In this document: positions 36,156 to 45,560 of the stretch, piece by piece
Layout: each line of letters starts with the position of its first letter
Position numbering within the stretch: the first letter of the stretch is position 1
The notes under the pieces: model-generated
The model's input: only the letters and a program-made list of their open reading frames with translations
Told to the model about the DNA's origin: nothing
Databases searched by the model: none
Position numbers and translations under genes: made by a program
From: Caldilineaceae bacterium
GTDB taxonomy: Bacteria > Chloroflexota > Anaerolineae > Caldilineales > Caldilineaceae
Length of the DNA: 51,629 bases
NCBI GenBank assembly: GCA_022821545.1
Contig: JAJEDJ010000006.1
Span: 1 to 51,629, forward strand
Direction of reading: 5' to 3'

Positions 36156-37658
36156 ATGAAACTCACGATACGATCGCTCGCACTCAGTGCGCTTGTCCTT
36201 TCCGCCGTCTTCGCGGCCCTCTATTTCGCGCGCCCTTCCAACCGGCTTGACATCGCCTTCCCCGAGCCAGGCGCAGGCAAGCCCGCTTCCCAGACGGCAA
36301 GTGATGTCGTTGGCCTTGCCCCGCCCGTTCTCGTCGCAACGGCCGGCTCCGACCGCATCACCATCAGCTGGGCGCCCGTCGTGGGCGCCGCCTCCTACGA
36401 GATCTGGGGCCGCCAGGGCGACGACCCCTGGGTGCGGCTCGATGACGGCTCCCTCACACACAACGTGACCTCCCTTACCCATTCCGGCCTCACCTCGGGG
36501 GATACATACACCTACACCGGCCGCGCCGCGCCCGCCGCCGGCGAACTGAGCGACTGGGCCGGCGAGATTGAAGCCACCGTTTCCCACATCCCGACGCTGA
36601 GCGCCGCGGCCTCCGCCGGCCGCATCGAACTCAGCTGGACAAGCGTGGCCGGCGCCGGCAGCTACCAGCTGATCATGTGGACCGACGGCCTCAAAGACTG
36701 GGAGCGCATCGGCGATCCCATCACCGGCGCCACCACCTCCTATATCCACACCGGGCTTACCGAGCTCAACACCTACCACTACCGCGTCAGGGCCGTGATC
36801 GATGAGGAGGAGGGCGAATACTCCGATTCCGTGAGCGAAATCCCCGTCCGCCCCGCCGCGCCCACCCTCACCGCCGCCGCCGACACCGGCCAGATCGAGC
36901 TCAATTGGACCGCGATCACCGACGCCGAAAGCTACCGCCTCATCACCTGGACCGATGGCCAGACCGCCTGGGTCCGCATCGGCGATCCCCTTTCCAGCAC
37001 CACCACCTCCTACACCCACACCGGTCTCGTCGCCGGAAGGACCTACTACTATCGCGTCAGCGCCGTGATCCACGGCATCGAGGGCGCCTGGACCGAATCG
37101 GTCAGCGGTATTCCCGCGGCCCCGCCCGCGCCGGTTCTGACCGCGAGCGCCTCCATCGGCCAGGTCGATCTGAGCTGGACCGCCGTCACCGGCGCCGGCG
37201 GCCACATCCTCATCGTCTGGACCGACGCCCAAAATGCCTGGGTCCGCATCGGCGATCCCCTTGCCGGCGATACCACCTCCTACACCCACACCGGCCTGTC
37301 CGCCGGGCAGACCTACTACTACCGGGTTGCCGCCGTCGTCGACGGCACCGAGGGCGTCTGGTCGAATTCGCCCAGCGTCGTTCCCGGCGCCACTTTCATG
37401 CCCGGCCTGGTCGCAAACGCCTCTGCCCACCGCATCGATCTGAGCTGGAGTGAAGTGACCGGCGCCGACGGCTACCAGCTTATCGTTTGGACCCCGGGCC
37501 AGACCGGCTGGGAACGCGTCGGCGGCGACCTGTCCGCGGGGACGAAATCCCATGCCCACACCGACCTCACGGCCGGCAACACCTACTACTACCGGGTCCG
37601 GGCCGTGATCGACGGCGTCGAAGGCCCCTGGTCGGAAGAGGTCGACGCCGTGCCCTGA
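36156..37658 (+). CDS. Membrane-anchored or secreted protein with five FN3 repeats
   Basis: 500 residues. An N-terminal hydrophobic segment (about 5-25) without a clear cleavage site or lipobox could be a signal anchor. Five fibronectin type III-like repeats of about 90 residues follow (starting near 46, 147, 235, 327 and 417), each with a core such as IELSWTSVAGAGSYQL and a TSYTHTGL..G.TYYYRVRAVI end. Repeats 2-5 are nearly identical at DNA level in places (DPLxxxTTSYTHTGL), which indicates recent unit duplication. No enzymatic domain is seen, so a role in adhesion or as a surface spacer is likely. AAAGGA precedes ATG 36156. Related in repeat type to the 990-residue protein at 48498. Confidence 0.85.
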   Translation: MKLTIRSLALSALVLSAVFAALYFARPSNRLDIAFPEPGAGKPASQTASDVVGLAPPVLVATAGSDRITISWAPVVGAASYEIWGRQGDDPWVRLDDGSLTHNVTSLTHSGLTSGDTYTYTGRAAPAAGELSDWAGEIEATVSHIPTLSAAASAGRIELSWTSVAGAGSYQLIMWTDGLKDWERIGDPITGATTSYIHTGLTELNTYHYRVRAVIDEEEGEYSDSVSEIPVRPAAPTLTAAADTGQIELNWTAITDAESYRLITWTDGQTAWVRIGDPLSSTTTSYTHTGLVAGRTYYYRVSAVIHGIEGAWTESVSGIPAAPPAPVLTASASIGQVDLSWTAVTGAGGHILIVWTDAQNAWVRIGDPLAGDTTSYTHTGLSAGQTYYYRVAAVVDGTEGVWSNSPSVVPGATFMPGLVANASAHRIDLSWSEVTGADGYQLIVWTPGQTGWERVGGDLSAGTKSHAHTDLTAGNTYYYRVRAVIDGVEGPWSEEVDAVP

Positions 37659-37683
37659 CCGGCCCCTTCCCCCGGGGCCCATC

Positions 37684-37773
37684 GCCCCGCGTAATAAGTG
37701 CCGCCCCGCAATAGATGCCGCCCCGCGCAATAAATATCGCCCCGCGCAATAAATATCGCCCCGCAATAAATGG
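37684..37773. repeat. Five tandem repeats of 17-19 bp
   Basis: Units beginning GCCCCGCGYAATAA... at 37684, 37703, 37720, 37739 and 37758; the third and fourth are identical (GCCCCGCGCAATAAATATC). Units two and five lack CG. Located just after the FN3 gene. Confidence 0.88.
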
Positions 37774-37921
37774 GGATTGGCTTACAGAGCTTTTCATCCC
37801 CGCGCGCTAAAATGGCACACGTCGGCCCTCCGGCGCCCGAAACCGCCGGCCCCCTGTTCCGTACTATATATAATGGGCCGGATATAGTATACTGTTGCCT
37901 TTACGCCGGGGATGAGAAGAT

Positions 37922-39394
37922 ATGAGAAGAGTACTGATCGCGGTCGTCGCGCTCGCCGTTGTCGCCGCCGCCGGCTGGTTCGGCCTCCAGCGCTTCCAGG
38001 AGCGCCGCGCCGCCCTCGACGAAGAGCCCAGCTACGAGACCGTTGCCGTCGAGCGCGGCTCCATCAGCAGTACCGTCAGCGCCACCGGCAGCATCGAACC
38101 CGAAGCCGAAGTCGCCCTCTCCTTCCGCGCCAGCGGCCGCGTCGAGCAGGTGCTCGTCTCCGTCGGCCAGCCCGTGGAGTCCGGCCAGCTCCTCGCCCAG
38201 CTTGACGTCACCGACGCCTCCCTCGCCCTCGAACAGGCCGAAGTCTCTCTCCTGATCAGCCGCGCCCAGCTCGACAAGCTGGAAAAGCCGCCCTCAGACT
38301 CCGATGTCATCGCGGCCCAGGCCAACGTAACCGTCGCCCAGGCCAGCGTCGCCAGCTCCGAGGCGGCCCTCGCCAGCGCCCAGGCCAGCTACCGCCAACT
38401 CCTCGCCGGCGCCTCCCCCGAAGAGATCGCCGTCCAGGAATCACAGGTCCGCCAGGCCGCCGTCAACGTGCGCCAGGCCCAGAGCGCCTACGACGGCGTC
38501 AAAAACTTCCCCGACGCCGGCGCCTCGCCCCAGGCCGTCCAGCTTGAGCAGATGACCATCACCTTTGAAGTCGCCCAGGCACAGCTCGCCCTCACCCAGC
38601 GCGGCGCCGACCAGGCCCAGATCGCGGCCGCGCTCGCACAGATCGCGCAGGCCGAGCTCGGCGTCCGCCAGGCCCGCAGCAACCTGCTCGTCGCCCAGGA
38701 CGCCGTCGACTCCCTCATCGAAGGACCCTCCCAGGAGGATCTCGACATCGCCCGCGCCCAGGTCCGTCAGGCCGAGCTAAGCAAACGCCAGGCCGAGAAC
38801 ACACTCAACAACGCCATGCTCTACGCCCCCATCAACAGCGTCGTCAGCCAGGTCAACCTGCGCCAGGGCGAACTCTACGGCGGCGCGCTCCCCGCCATCG
38901 TTCTCACCGACCTCGACAGCTACCACATGACCGTGCTCGTCGACGAGCTAGACGTCCGCCAGGTCCAGGTCGGCCAGACCGTCCGCCTCAGCCTCGACGC
39001 CCTCCCCGACGCCGACATCACCGGCCAGGTCGTCAAAGTTTCGCCCACCGCTCGCGACGTCGGCGGCGTCGTCGCCTACGAAGTCGAAATCGTGCCCGAC
39101 ACCACCGTCGCCCAGCTGCGCGCCGGCATGAGCGCCACCGCCATCATCACCACCGCCAGGGTCGACAACATCCTGCTCATCCCCAACCGCTACATCCAGC
39201 TCGACCGCGCATCCGGCCGCGCCTTCGTCCAGAAGATCATCAGCGACGTTCCCACCCTCCAGGAGATCGAAATGGGCCTGCGCAACGACCGCTTTACCCA
39301 GGTCCTCGCCGGCCTCGCCGAAACCGACAGCATCGCCCTTATCCGCGCCAGCAGCGAAGAACAGCTGCGCAGCGCCATCTTCGGCGGCAACTAA
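37922..39394 (+). CDS. Periplasmic-adaptor-like (HlyD/MacA family) membrane protein
   Basis: 490 residues. Single N-terminal membrane anchor (4-24), then a split lipoyl domain ([27 protein letters not shown]), a very long alpha-helical hairpin rich in A/Q (about 100-290, e.g. [10 protein letters not shown]), the second lipoyl half ([13 protein letters not shown]) and beta-barrel and membrane-proximal domains. It partners an ABC exporter of the MacB type; its genes follow at 39399 and 41275. No TolC-like outer membrane gene is present, consistent with a monoderm using such pumps on a one-membrane envelope (inference). GGGGATGAGAAG precedes ATG 37922. Confidence 0.88.
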   Translation: MRRVLIAVVALAVVAAAGWFGLQRFQERRAALDEEPSYETVAVERGSISSTVSATGSIEPEAEVALSFRASGRVEQVLVSVGQPVESGQLLAQLDVTDASLALEQAEVSLLISRAQLDKLEKPPSDSDVIAAQANVTVAQASVASSEAALASAQASYRQLLAGASPEEIAVQESQVRQAAVNVRQAQSAYDGVKNFPDAGASPQAVQLEQMTITFEVAQAQLALTQRGADQAQIAAALAQIAQAELGVRQARSNLLVAQDAVDSLIEGPSQEDLDIARAQVRQAELSKRQAENTLNNAMLYAPINSVVSQVNLRQGELYGGALPAIVLTDLDSYHMTVLVDELDVRQVQVGQTVRLSLDALPDADITGQVVKVSPTARDVGGVVAYEVEIVPDTTVAQLRAGMSATAIITTARVDNILLIPNRYIQLDRASGRAFVQKIISDVPTLQEIEMGLRNDRFTQVLAGLAETDSIALIRASSEEQLRSAIFGGN

Positions 39395-39422
39395 TCGCGT
39401 GTTTACCAATCGCGTGTTTACC
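39391..39422. repeat. 15-bp tandem duplication at the exporter ATPase start
   Basis: ATCGCGTGTTTACCA occurs twice in a row (39394-39408 and 39409-39423). It duplicates the GTG start, giving two in-frame start candidates (39399, 39414). Confidence 0.85.
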
Positions 39423-40262
39423 AAAACGAACCGGAACGCCGGCAGCGACAGCCCCTCCCCCAACGGCGCAGACGCCCCCGCCGGCACCCCCGCCGCCGTA
39501 ATCGAAGCCCTCGAACTCACCAAGACCTACACAATGGGCGACATGGAGGTGCGCGCCCTGCGCGGCGTCGACCTCAGCATCCATCTCGGCGAAATGGTCG
39601 CCATCATGGGCCCCAGCGGCAGCGGCAAGTCCACCCTCATGAACATCATCGGCTGCCTCGACGTGCCCACCTCCGGCCTCTACCGTCTCGACGGCACCGA
39701 CGTCGGCGTGCTCGACGACAACAACCTCGCCGAGATCCGCAGCCTCAAAATCGGCTTCGTCTTCCAGAGCTTCAACCTTCTCGCCCGCACCACCGCCCAG
39801 GCCAACGTCGAGCTTCCCCTCCTCTACGCCGGCATCAGCGGCCGCGAGCGCCGCGACCGCGCCGCCGAATCCCTCCACCTCGTCGGCCTCGACGACCGCC
39901 GCGACCACAAACCCAACGAGCTCTCCGGCGGCCAGCAGCAGCGCGTCGCCATCGCCCGCGCCCTCATCAACCGCCCCAAGCTGATCCTCGCCGACGAGCC
40001 CACCGGCAATCTCGACACCAAAACCAGCGACGAGATCATGGACCTGCTCCAGCGCCTCAACCGCGAACAGGGCATCACCATCCTCTTCGTCACGCACGAC
40101 CCCGAAATCGCCGAATACTGCAACCGCGTCATCCACTTCCGCGACGGCCGCATCGAATCCGACGAGCGCAATCTTCCCCAACTCGACAAGGCGCCGTCGC
40201 GCCAGGCGTACGAAGACCTGCCGCCCAACCGCCCCACCGCCCCCGAAGAGCGATCGCTTTGA
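39399..40262 (+). CDS. ABC exporter ATP-binding protein, MacB/LolD type
   Basis: 287 residues. Walker A GPSGSGKS (71-78), [20 protein letters not shown] around the Q-loop, [16 protein letters not shown], Walker [14 protein letters not shown] and [14 protein letters not shown], the exact MacB/LolD pattern. The N-terminal 33 residues are low complexity. The start is GTG 39399 (or GTG 39414 in the duplicate); neither has a strong ribosome binding site, but the gene starts 4 bp after the adaptor stop, so translation is probably coupled. Works with the permease at 41275, from which it is now separated by a Uma2 gene. Confidence 0.92.
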   Translation: MFTNRVFTKTNRNAGSDSPSPNGADAPAGTPAAVIEALELTKTYTMGDMEVRALRGVDLSIHLGEMVAIMGPSGSGKSTLMNIIGCLDVPTSGLYRLDGTDVGVLDDNNLAEIRSLKIGFVFQSFNLLARTTAQANVELPLLYAGISGRERRDRAAESLHLVGLDDRRDHKPNELSGGQQQRVAIARALINRPKLILADEPTGNLDTKTSDEIMDLLQRLNREQGITILFVTHDPEIAEYCNRVIHFRDGRIESDERNLPQLDKAPSRQAYEDLPPNRPTAPEERSL

Positions 40263-40313
40263 GAACGCCTTTCCCGCACTGCGCAGAAGCGAGTTGAGGA
40301 GAGAGGAGAGAGC

Positions 40314-41228
40314 ATGGAACCGACAGATACTGCCCCTGGCACGCCGCAGACAAAGGCCAATCCAACCCAATCGCACGCGTCCGCCCGGACAGCAGCCGGC
40401 GCGGCCTCCAGCCGCCCGGTCGACAGCTCCCTCCCCGCGCGCAAGGGGCGCGTCCTGCCCTCTGCGCCCGATGACGGCCGCCGTGTCACCCTGGAAGAGT
40501 ACTGGGCCAAGTGGTACGAAAATCCCTACCCTGACATCGACGTCAGCTACGAATGGAACAACGGCAAACTGGAGGCAAAACCCTTGGCCAATAAGCCTCA
40601 GCTCGACCTCGGCAGCTGGTTCTTCGAGCTACTGCGCCGCTACTTGGCGACGCACAAAATCGCAGACCTGATCAATATGGAGACCGGCTTTCTGTTGACA
40701 ATGGAAGATGCTGCCGAACCCTCCGGGACTCGCCAGGCCGTACGCAAACCAGATATCGGCGTTATACTGCACGCCAACCCGGTCCCCTGGGGGCGTATCG
40801 ACCAGCGCTCCTATGCAGGGGTCTGCGATGCCGTAGTCGAATTTCTCTCCGATTCCACGCTGGCGGAGGTGTTGCGCGACACGGAAGAAAAGAAGCGGGA
40901 CTACGCCCTGGCCGGGGTGAAGGAGTACACCATTCTCGACCCCAGCGGTGAACACATGCGCTTCTACCGGCTTGCCCCGCAAGGCAATTACGAAGATATC
41001 GATCCCGACGCCGCCGGCGTGGTCCACTCGGAGGTGCTGCCCGGTTTCCGTTTCCGGCATGAGGATCTGCGGCGGCTGCGGGACCTGGAGGCGTTGGGCC
41101 TGGACGAAGTCTATTCCGGGTACGTCATACCCGCCTATCAAGCCGCCGTCAACAGGGCCGAACAGGCCGAAAAACGGGTACAAGCCCTTGAAGCCGAGCT
41201 GGCCCGCCTGCGCCGGGAACGCTCCTGA
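40314..41228 (+). CDS. Uma2/DUF820 family putative endonuclease, copy 1
   Basis: 304 residues. The DUF820 PD-(D/E)XK core spans about 60-250: [13 protein letters not shown] (E80), RKPDIGVIL (D147), VVEFLSDST (E176) and a following [14 protein letters not shown] with candidate catalytic lysines. The first 50 residues are low complexity, and the last 30 form a coiled coil ([18 protein letters not shown]). Uma2 proteins are numerous in cyanobacteria and Chloroflexota; their targets are unknown. The gene sits between the ATPase and permease of a MacB-type exporter, so it looks inserted into that operon. Purine-rich GAGGAGAGAGGAG upstream serves as ribosome binding site. Closely related to the gene at 43678. 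Confidence 0.83.
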   Translation: MEPTDTAPGTPQTKANPTQSHASARTAAGAASSRPVDSSLPARKGRVLPSAPDDGRRVTLEEYWAKWYENPYPDIDVSYEWNNGKLEAKPLANKPQLDLGSWFFELLRRYLATHKIADLINMETGFLLTMEDAAEPSGTRQAVRKPDIGVILHANPVPWGRIDQRSYAGVCDAVVEFLSDSTLAEVLRDTEEKKRDYALAGVKEYTILDPSGEHMRFYRLAPQGNYEDIDPDAAGVVHSEVLPGFRFRHEDLRRLRDLEALGLDEVYSGYVIPAYQAAVNRAEQAEKRVQALEAELARLRRERS

Positions 41229-41229
41229 A

Positions 41230-41270
41230 CAAAAAACCAGCCACACTAAAAACCAAAAACTAGCTACTGT
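41230..41270. repeat. Second ACTAAAAAC-type low-complexity tract
   Basis: CACTAAAAACCAAAAACTAG and flanks, the same class as 26903-26962. Confidence 0.65.
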
Positions 41271-41274
41271 CCCT

Positions 41275-42516
41275 ATGTCCTTCTACGAATCCGTCCGCGT
41301 CGCCATGCTCGCCCTCGCAGCCAACAAGCTGCGTTCCATTCTGACCATGCTCGGCATCATCATCGGCGTCAGCGCCGTCATCGCGCTTATGAGCATCGGC
41401 CGCGGCGTCGAAAAATTCTTCGTCGAACAGTTCACCAGCCTCGGCGCCAACCTGCTCTACGTCTTCCCCGGCCAGCTCAGCGACGGCCCGCCCGGCGAAC
41501 GCGACCTGGGCGTCCTCACCCTCGGCGACAGCTACGCGATCGGCAATCCGCTGCGCGTCCCCGACGTCAGCGCCGTCGCGCCCGAAGTGCGCGGCAATGC
41601 CCTCGTCGCCAGATCGGGCAACGATATGAACGTCTCCGTCAGCGGCGTCACCGCCAGCTACCTGGACGCCCTCTCCGGCGAGGCCGCCATCGGCGTCTTC
41701 CTCACCGATACCGACGTCGAAGAGCGCTCCCGCGTCGTCGTCATCGGCTCCGACGTCTTCGGCAAACTCTTCGAACCGGACGAGGACCCCCTCGAACAGA
41801 CGATTCGCGTCAACAACATTCTCTTCCGCGTCATCGGCGTCATGGAAGAGCGCGGCGCCGGCGTCGGCGGCTCCAACCTCGACGAAATGGTCTTCATCCC
41901 TCTCACCACCGTCCAGGACCGCCTCTTCCGCCGCCGCACCGTCAGCGGGGAATACCAGGTCGATATCATCTACGCCTCCGTCGTCTCCGAAGACCGCATG
42001 GCGTTCGCGCAGGGGCAGATCGCCGCGCTCCTGCGCGAACGCCACAACATCTCCTTCAGCGGCGAAGACGACTTCGCCATCATCAACCAGTCCGACCTCA
42101 TCTCCATCTTCGGCGACATCCTCGGCGCCTTGACCCTCTTCCTCAGCGCCATCGCCTTCATCAGCCTCGTCGTCGGCGGCATCGGCATTATGAACATCAT
42201 GCTCGTCAGCGTCACCGAGCGCACGCGCGAGATCGGCCTCCGCAAAGCCGTCGGCGCAAAACGCCGCAACGTCCTCAGCCAGTTCCTCATCGAAGCCGTC
42301 ACCCTCGCCCTCATCGGCGGCATGCTCGGCATCGCCCTCGGAGCCGGCGGGGCCGTCGCCGCCACCTCCTTCGTCGACAACTTCAGCGCCGTCGTCGGCC
42401 TCGACGCCATCGCCATCTCCATCCTCTTCTCCATGGCCGTCGGCCTCTTCTTCGGCATCTATCCCGCCTACCGCGCCAGCCGCCTCAACCCCATCGACGC
42501 TCTCCGCTATGAATAA
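41275..42516 (+). CDS. ABC exporter permease, MacB/FtsX type
   Basis: 413 residues. N-terminal ANKLRSILTMLGIIIGVSAV is the diagnostic first segment of MacB permeases, followed by an extracytoplasmic MacB periplasmic-core domain (about 50-280) and three more membrane segments with NIMLVSVTERTREIGLRKAV and a final YRASRLNPIDALRYE. The start is ATG 41275; an open frame before it belongs to the Uma2 gene region. Partner of the adaptor and ATPase upstream. The family exports macrolides, peptides, siderophores or lipoproteins; the cargo here is not known. The 3' end overlaps the SH3 lipoprotein gene by 8 bp. Confidence 0.92.
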   Translation: MSFYESVRVAMLALAANKLRSILTMLGIIIGVSAVIALMSIGRGVEKFFVEQFTSLGANLLYVFPGQLSDGPPGERDLGVLTLGDSYAIGNPLRVPDVSAVAPEVRGNALVARSGNDMNVSVSGVTASYLDALSGEAAIGVFLTDTDVEERSRVVVIGSDVFGKLFEPDEDPLEQTIRVNNILFRVIGVMEERGAGVGGSNLDEMVFIPLTTVQDRLFRRRTVSGEYQVDIIYASVVSEDRMAFAQGQIAALLRERHNISFSGEDDFAIINQSDLISIFGDILGALTLFLSAIAFISLVVGGIGIMNIMLVSVTERTREIGLRKAVGAKRRNVLSQFLIEAVTLALIGGMLGIALGAGGAVAATSFVDNFSAVVGLDAIAISILFSMAVGLFFGIYPAYRASRLNPIDALRYE

Positions 42517-43582
42517 CGCATTGCCGCCGTTCCCCGCCCTTTCCCTGCCCCGCCTTTCCCTGCTCCGCCTTCCCCTGCACCGCCTTTTGCTACTCAGTCT
42601 TCTCCTCCTCGCCCTCCTCCTCTCCGCCTGCGGCCGCCGCCCCGAAGAACCCACGCCTCTGCCCCCCGGCACGCCCGTCGCCCAGCCCACCCCCGACTTC
42701 AGCGCCCCCGCCCAGCCCGACAGCGCTACCGACAGCAGTACCGACGGCGGCGCCCAGGCCCTTCGCACGCGCCTCGCCCAGCAGCGCGCCGGCGAAACCT
42801 CGACCGCCGCATCCCCCTCGCCCGCCGCCCCGACCGCAACCCCTGCCGTTCTTCTCGACCGCAGCCTTGACGTATTCAACCGGCCCAACGCCCTCGGCAT
42901 CCTGTCCGGCGGCGGCTTCCTCTACGCCGCGCCCGGCGGCGCCGTACGCGCCAACCTCCAGGCCGGCGCCACCCTCACGATCACCGGCCGTTCCGCCGAC
43001 GGGGCCTGGTTCGCCGCCTACCTTGCCGACGGCGTCGCCGGCTGGGTGCCCGCCGCCCAGGTGCGCGTCTTCGGCGACGCGACCGAACTCGAAGTCGTTC
43101 AGGAATCCCTCGGCCCCGCCGTCGTCGCCACCCTCATCGCCCAGGCCAGCCAGCCGCAGACCCCCATCACCCTCGCCAGCCCCACCCCGCCCGCCCCATC
43201 CGCAACCGACCCTGCCGCCGACTCCACTGCCGCCCCATCCGCCGCCGACCCTGCCGCTGCCGCCGACCCTGCCGCTGCCGCTGCCCCATCAGCTGCCGAT
43301 CCTGCTGCCGCCGACCCATCCGCCGCCGAAATAACCGGCCCTGCCCTCACCGTCACCGTCGAAGGCGCCAACCTGCGCGCCGGCCCCGGCACCGGCTACC
43401 CCGTCGTCGGCGTCCTCTACCGCGAAGAAACCGCCGCCCTCCTCGGCCGCAACCAGGCCGGCGACTGGCTCCAGCTTCAGCGTCCCGACGGCCCCGCCTG
43501 GATCTTCGCCCCCCTCGTCCAGACAACCGTCCCCATCGCCGGCCTCCCCCCCATCGACCCACCCCCCACCCCGCAACCCTGA
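42509..43582 (+). CDS. SH3-domain lipoprotein
   Basis: 357 residues. A long leucine-rich signal segment with a lipobox (LLSAC, C41) predicts lipid anchoring. Two bacterial SH3-like domains are seen: about 118-195 (FLYAAPGGAVRANLQAG, SADGAWFAAY, GWVPAAQ) and about 272-345 (GANLRAGPGTGYPVVG, NQAGDWLQL, AWIFAP), joined by an A/D/P-rich linker (about 228-270) built from ADPAA repeats. SH3-like domains of this kind bind cell-wall peptides. It overlaps the exporter permease by 8 bp, so it may belong to the export machinery, perhaps anchoring it to the wall; this is inference. Confidence 0.85.
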   Translation: MNNALPPFPALSLPRLSLLRLPLHRLLLLSLLLLALLLSACGRRPEEPTPLPPGTPVAQPTPDFSAPAQPDSATDSSTDGGAQALRTRLAQQRAGETSTAASPSPAAPTATPAVLLDRSLDVFNRPNALGILSGGGFLYAAPGGAVRANLQAGATLTITGRSADGAWFAAYLADGVAGWVPAAQVRVFGDATELEVVQESLGPAVVATLIAQASQPQTPITLASPTPPAPSATDPAADSTAAPSAADPAAAADPAAAAAPSAADPAAADPSAAEITGPALTVTVEGANLRAGPGTGYPVVGVLYREETAALLGRNQAGDWLQLQRPDGPAWIFAPLVQTTVPIAGLPPIDPPPTPQP

Positions 43583-43677
43583 CCGCTCCCCGCCCTTCCT
43601 TTACCCGCCAGGTCGTGCTAAAATCCCTCACGCAGACAGGGACGCCGGTCCGCGTTCGATCTACCAAAGGAGACAGC

Positions 43678-44613
43678 ATGCAGTCGATAAAGACCCCGCG
43701 CGACCTGCCGCAAAAGCGGAAGGCCCCACCGCCGCGCAATCGACGCGCGCCGGACGATGGCCGCCGCGTGACCAAAGAGGAGTACTGGGCAAAGTGGTAT
43801 GAAAGTCCCTACCCGGACATGGACGTAAGCTACGAATGGAACAACGGCATCCTGGAGGCCAAACCCTTGCCCAATCACCCCCAGATCACTCTGTATCGCT
43901 GGTTCAATCAACTTCTGCACTGCTATGTTCAGGTCAACCCGATTGCCAAGTTTATCGATCTGGAGACGGGCGTCAGCATGACGGTACTGGACGCCGGCGA
44001 GCCGTCCGGGAAGTGGGAGGTGGTGTACAAGCCGGACATCGGGGTCGTGCTGAATGACAACCCGGCGCCGTGGGGCGCGGAAGAGTTGCGCGCCTTTGAA
44101 GGGGTCTGCGACATAATAGTGGAAGCGGTGTCGGATTCAACGCTTGCCGAGGTGCGTCGGGACACCGTGGAGAAGATGCGAGGCTACGCCCTTGCCGGCG
44201 TGCAAGAGTACTACATCCTTGACCCTAAAGATCGCTACATGGGCTTCTACAGGCTGACCGCCGGGCGGCGCTACGCCGAGATCCGGCCCGGCGCCGAAGG
44301 CGTAATCGCTTCGGAGGTTCTGCCGGGCTTCCAGTTCCGGTGGTCGGATCTGCACAAGCTGCCGGACCTGGAGGAACTGGCTCTGGACGAAGTATACGCC
44401 GCCTATGTCATACCCAGCCTTCAAAACGCTGTGAACAGGGCCGAGGGGGAAGCGGCCTCCCGGCGTCAAGCGGAGGAACGGGCCGAGAGGGCGGAGGAAC
44501 GGGCCGAGGCGGCAGCGGTCGCCCGGCGTCAAGCGGAGGAACGGGCCGAAAGGGCGGAGGAAGAGTTACAGGCGCTGCGAGCCGAATTAGCCCGACAGCG
44601 CCCACGTCGATGA
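43678..44613 (+). CDS. Uma2/DUF820 family putative endonuclease, copy 2
   Basis: 311 residues. The core is collinear with copy 1 ([42 protein letters not shown] with D120, [14 protein letters not shown] with E149). The C-terminal 55 residues are a long coiled coil with a repeated RRQAEERAERAEE unit encoded by near-identical DNA repeats (44460-44580). AAAGGAGA lies directly before ATG 43678. Copies 1 and 2 are paralogues 2.4 kb apart, separated by the exporter permease and lipoprotein genes; a duplication around the exporter locus is likely. Activity and target unknown. Confidence 0.85.
   Translation: MQSIKTPRDLPQKRKAPPPRNRRAPDDGRRVTKEEYWAKWYESPYPDMDVSYEWNNGILEAKPLPNHPQITLYRWFNQLLHCYVQVNPIAKFIDLETGVSMTVLDAGEPSGKWEVVYKPDIGVVLNDNPAPWGAEELRAFEGVCDIIVEAVSDSTLAEVRRDTVEKMRGYALAGVQEYYILDPKDRYMGFYRLTAGRRYAEIRPGAEGVIASEVLPGFQFRWSDLHKLPDLEELALDEVYAAYVIPSLQNAVNRAEGEAASRRQAEERAERAEERAEAAAVARRQAEERAERAEEELQALRAELARQRPRR
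44455..44580. repeat. Coding repeat in the coiled coil of Uma2 copy 2
   Basis: CGGCGTCAAGCGGAGGAACG with the following GGCCGARAGGGCGGAGGAA recurs at about 44461 and 44524, and the shorter motif GCGGAGGAACGGGCCGA recurs within each. Encodes RRQAEERAERAEE. Confidence 0.85.
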
Positions 44614-44648
44614 AGACGCAAGATGCAAAGGAGTGAGAATTATAACGA

Positions 44649-44951
44649 ATGGAAACAACGATGTGGAAACTCCAATGCTCGATTTGGCGTGAGGATGACT
44701 GGTATGTATCCGAATGCAAGGACCTGGAGATAGCAAGTCAGGGAAGGACATTGCAGGAGGCGCAGGATAATCTTCAAGAAGCGATAATACTGTTTCTTGA
44801 GGCTGCTTCCTTTACAGAGGTAATGAGCTATCTCAGCCGTCTCGAATCAGATACACCTGCTGAAAGTCAGCGAAGCCTGGAGGTTCAGTTCACGCCCATT
44901 GATCAGAAAGCCCACACAACATTAGGTGAAGTTACTCTGGCCTATGCCTAG
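44649..44951 (+). CDS. HicB-family antitoxin-like protein, without a HicA partner
   Basis: 100 residues. WREDDWYVSECKDLEIASQGRTLQEAQDNLQEAI is the partial RNase H-like fold typical of HicB (with E-C-x-D-L-x-x-A-S-Q-G and the T-x-x-E-A helix). No DNA-binding helix-turn-helix or ribbon-helix-helix is visible at the C-terminus, and no HicA toxin (short dsRBD-like gene with G-S-H motif) is found within 600 bp on either side. It may be an orphan that neutralises a distant HicA or has lost its partner. AAAGGAG lies about 14 bp before ATG 44649; ATG 44661 would be closer to normal only in position. Less G+C-rich than neighbours. Confidence 0.75.
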   Translation: METTMWKLQCSIWREDDWYVSECKDLEIASQGRTLQEAQDNLQEAIILFLEAASFTEVMSYLSRLESDTPAESQRSLEVQFTPIDQKAHTTLGEVTLAYA

Positions 44952-45301
44952 ATTTGGCCCGTCGCACCCCCCCTTCCACCGCAACGCCCACAAACCCACT
45001 CCATTCCGCCGCCGTTTTCCCTACTCGCCATTGTATGCCCCGCGCCCATCATATATAGTAGTTAACGATTATAGTCGGTAACTACCTTATCTATCATCGC
45101 GCCTTCAATTATCACTGCACAGATCACCGCATCTTTCATAGCGTCAAATTTCATAGCTCAAATTACATAGTATCAAAATTATACCGATTCCTGTACAACC
45201 TCTGCCAAATCTATGTCAAACCCGTGTCAAACCTCCCCCGGCGCTCGCGCGGCTGAACCACCAAATCGAAAGCGGGCGCGCCCCCGAAAAAAAATAAATC
45301 A

Positions 45302-45342
45302 TGCCAAATCCTGCCAAATCGTGCCAAACCCTGACAAAATTC
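45302..45342. repeat. Four 10-bp tandem repeats (TGCCAAATCC-like)
   Basis: ATGCCAAATCC, TGCCAAATCG, TGCCAAACCC and TGACAAAATT follow one another. Related TGTCAAAC units occur about 90 bp earlier. Confidence 0.8.
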
Positions 45343-45450
45343 CCGAATGCTCTCCCAGCTGAACCGCAGAACTGACCGGGGAAATCCCCCCGGAAAACGT
45401 GTAAAAATGTGTCAAAACCACCTGCTGCCTCCCTATCATTACATCAATCC

Positions 45451-45560
45451 CTTAATTCTCAGCGCCGCCTTTATTCTTCGCGCCGCCTTCACTCACACCA
45501 CCACCTTCATTCACGGCGCTGCCTTATTCATTCTCAGCGCCACCCTTATTCTCAGCACTC
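45451..45560. repeat. 18-bp degenerate tandem repeats upstream of the L,D-transpeptidase gene
   Basis: Units starting at 45451, 45469, 45487, 45505, 45523 and 45544; consensus CTTYATTCTCAGCGCCGC with one 21-bp unit. The frame is open through them (giving SxRRLH-like peptides), but there is no ribosome binding site and the frame runs antisense-in-frame into the next gene, so I regard it as non-coding. Confidence 0.8.

Noticed and set aside
36135..37766. A 543-codon minus-strand frame with regular G/D/A repeats
   Set aside because: Its periodicity mirrors the FN3 repeats of the real gene on the other strand.
37684..37773. CRISPR array or attachment site
   Set aside because: Units are directly adjacent without spacers, and no integrase lies nearby.
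41260..42900. A 546-codon minus-strand frame
   Set aside because: Antisense of the MacB-like permease and lipoprotein genes; low-complexity D/E/A/G sequence, typical of the GC-driven shadow.
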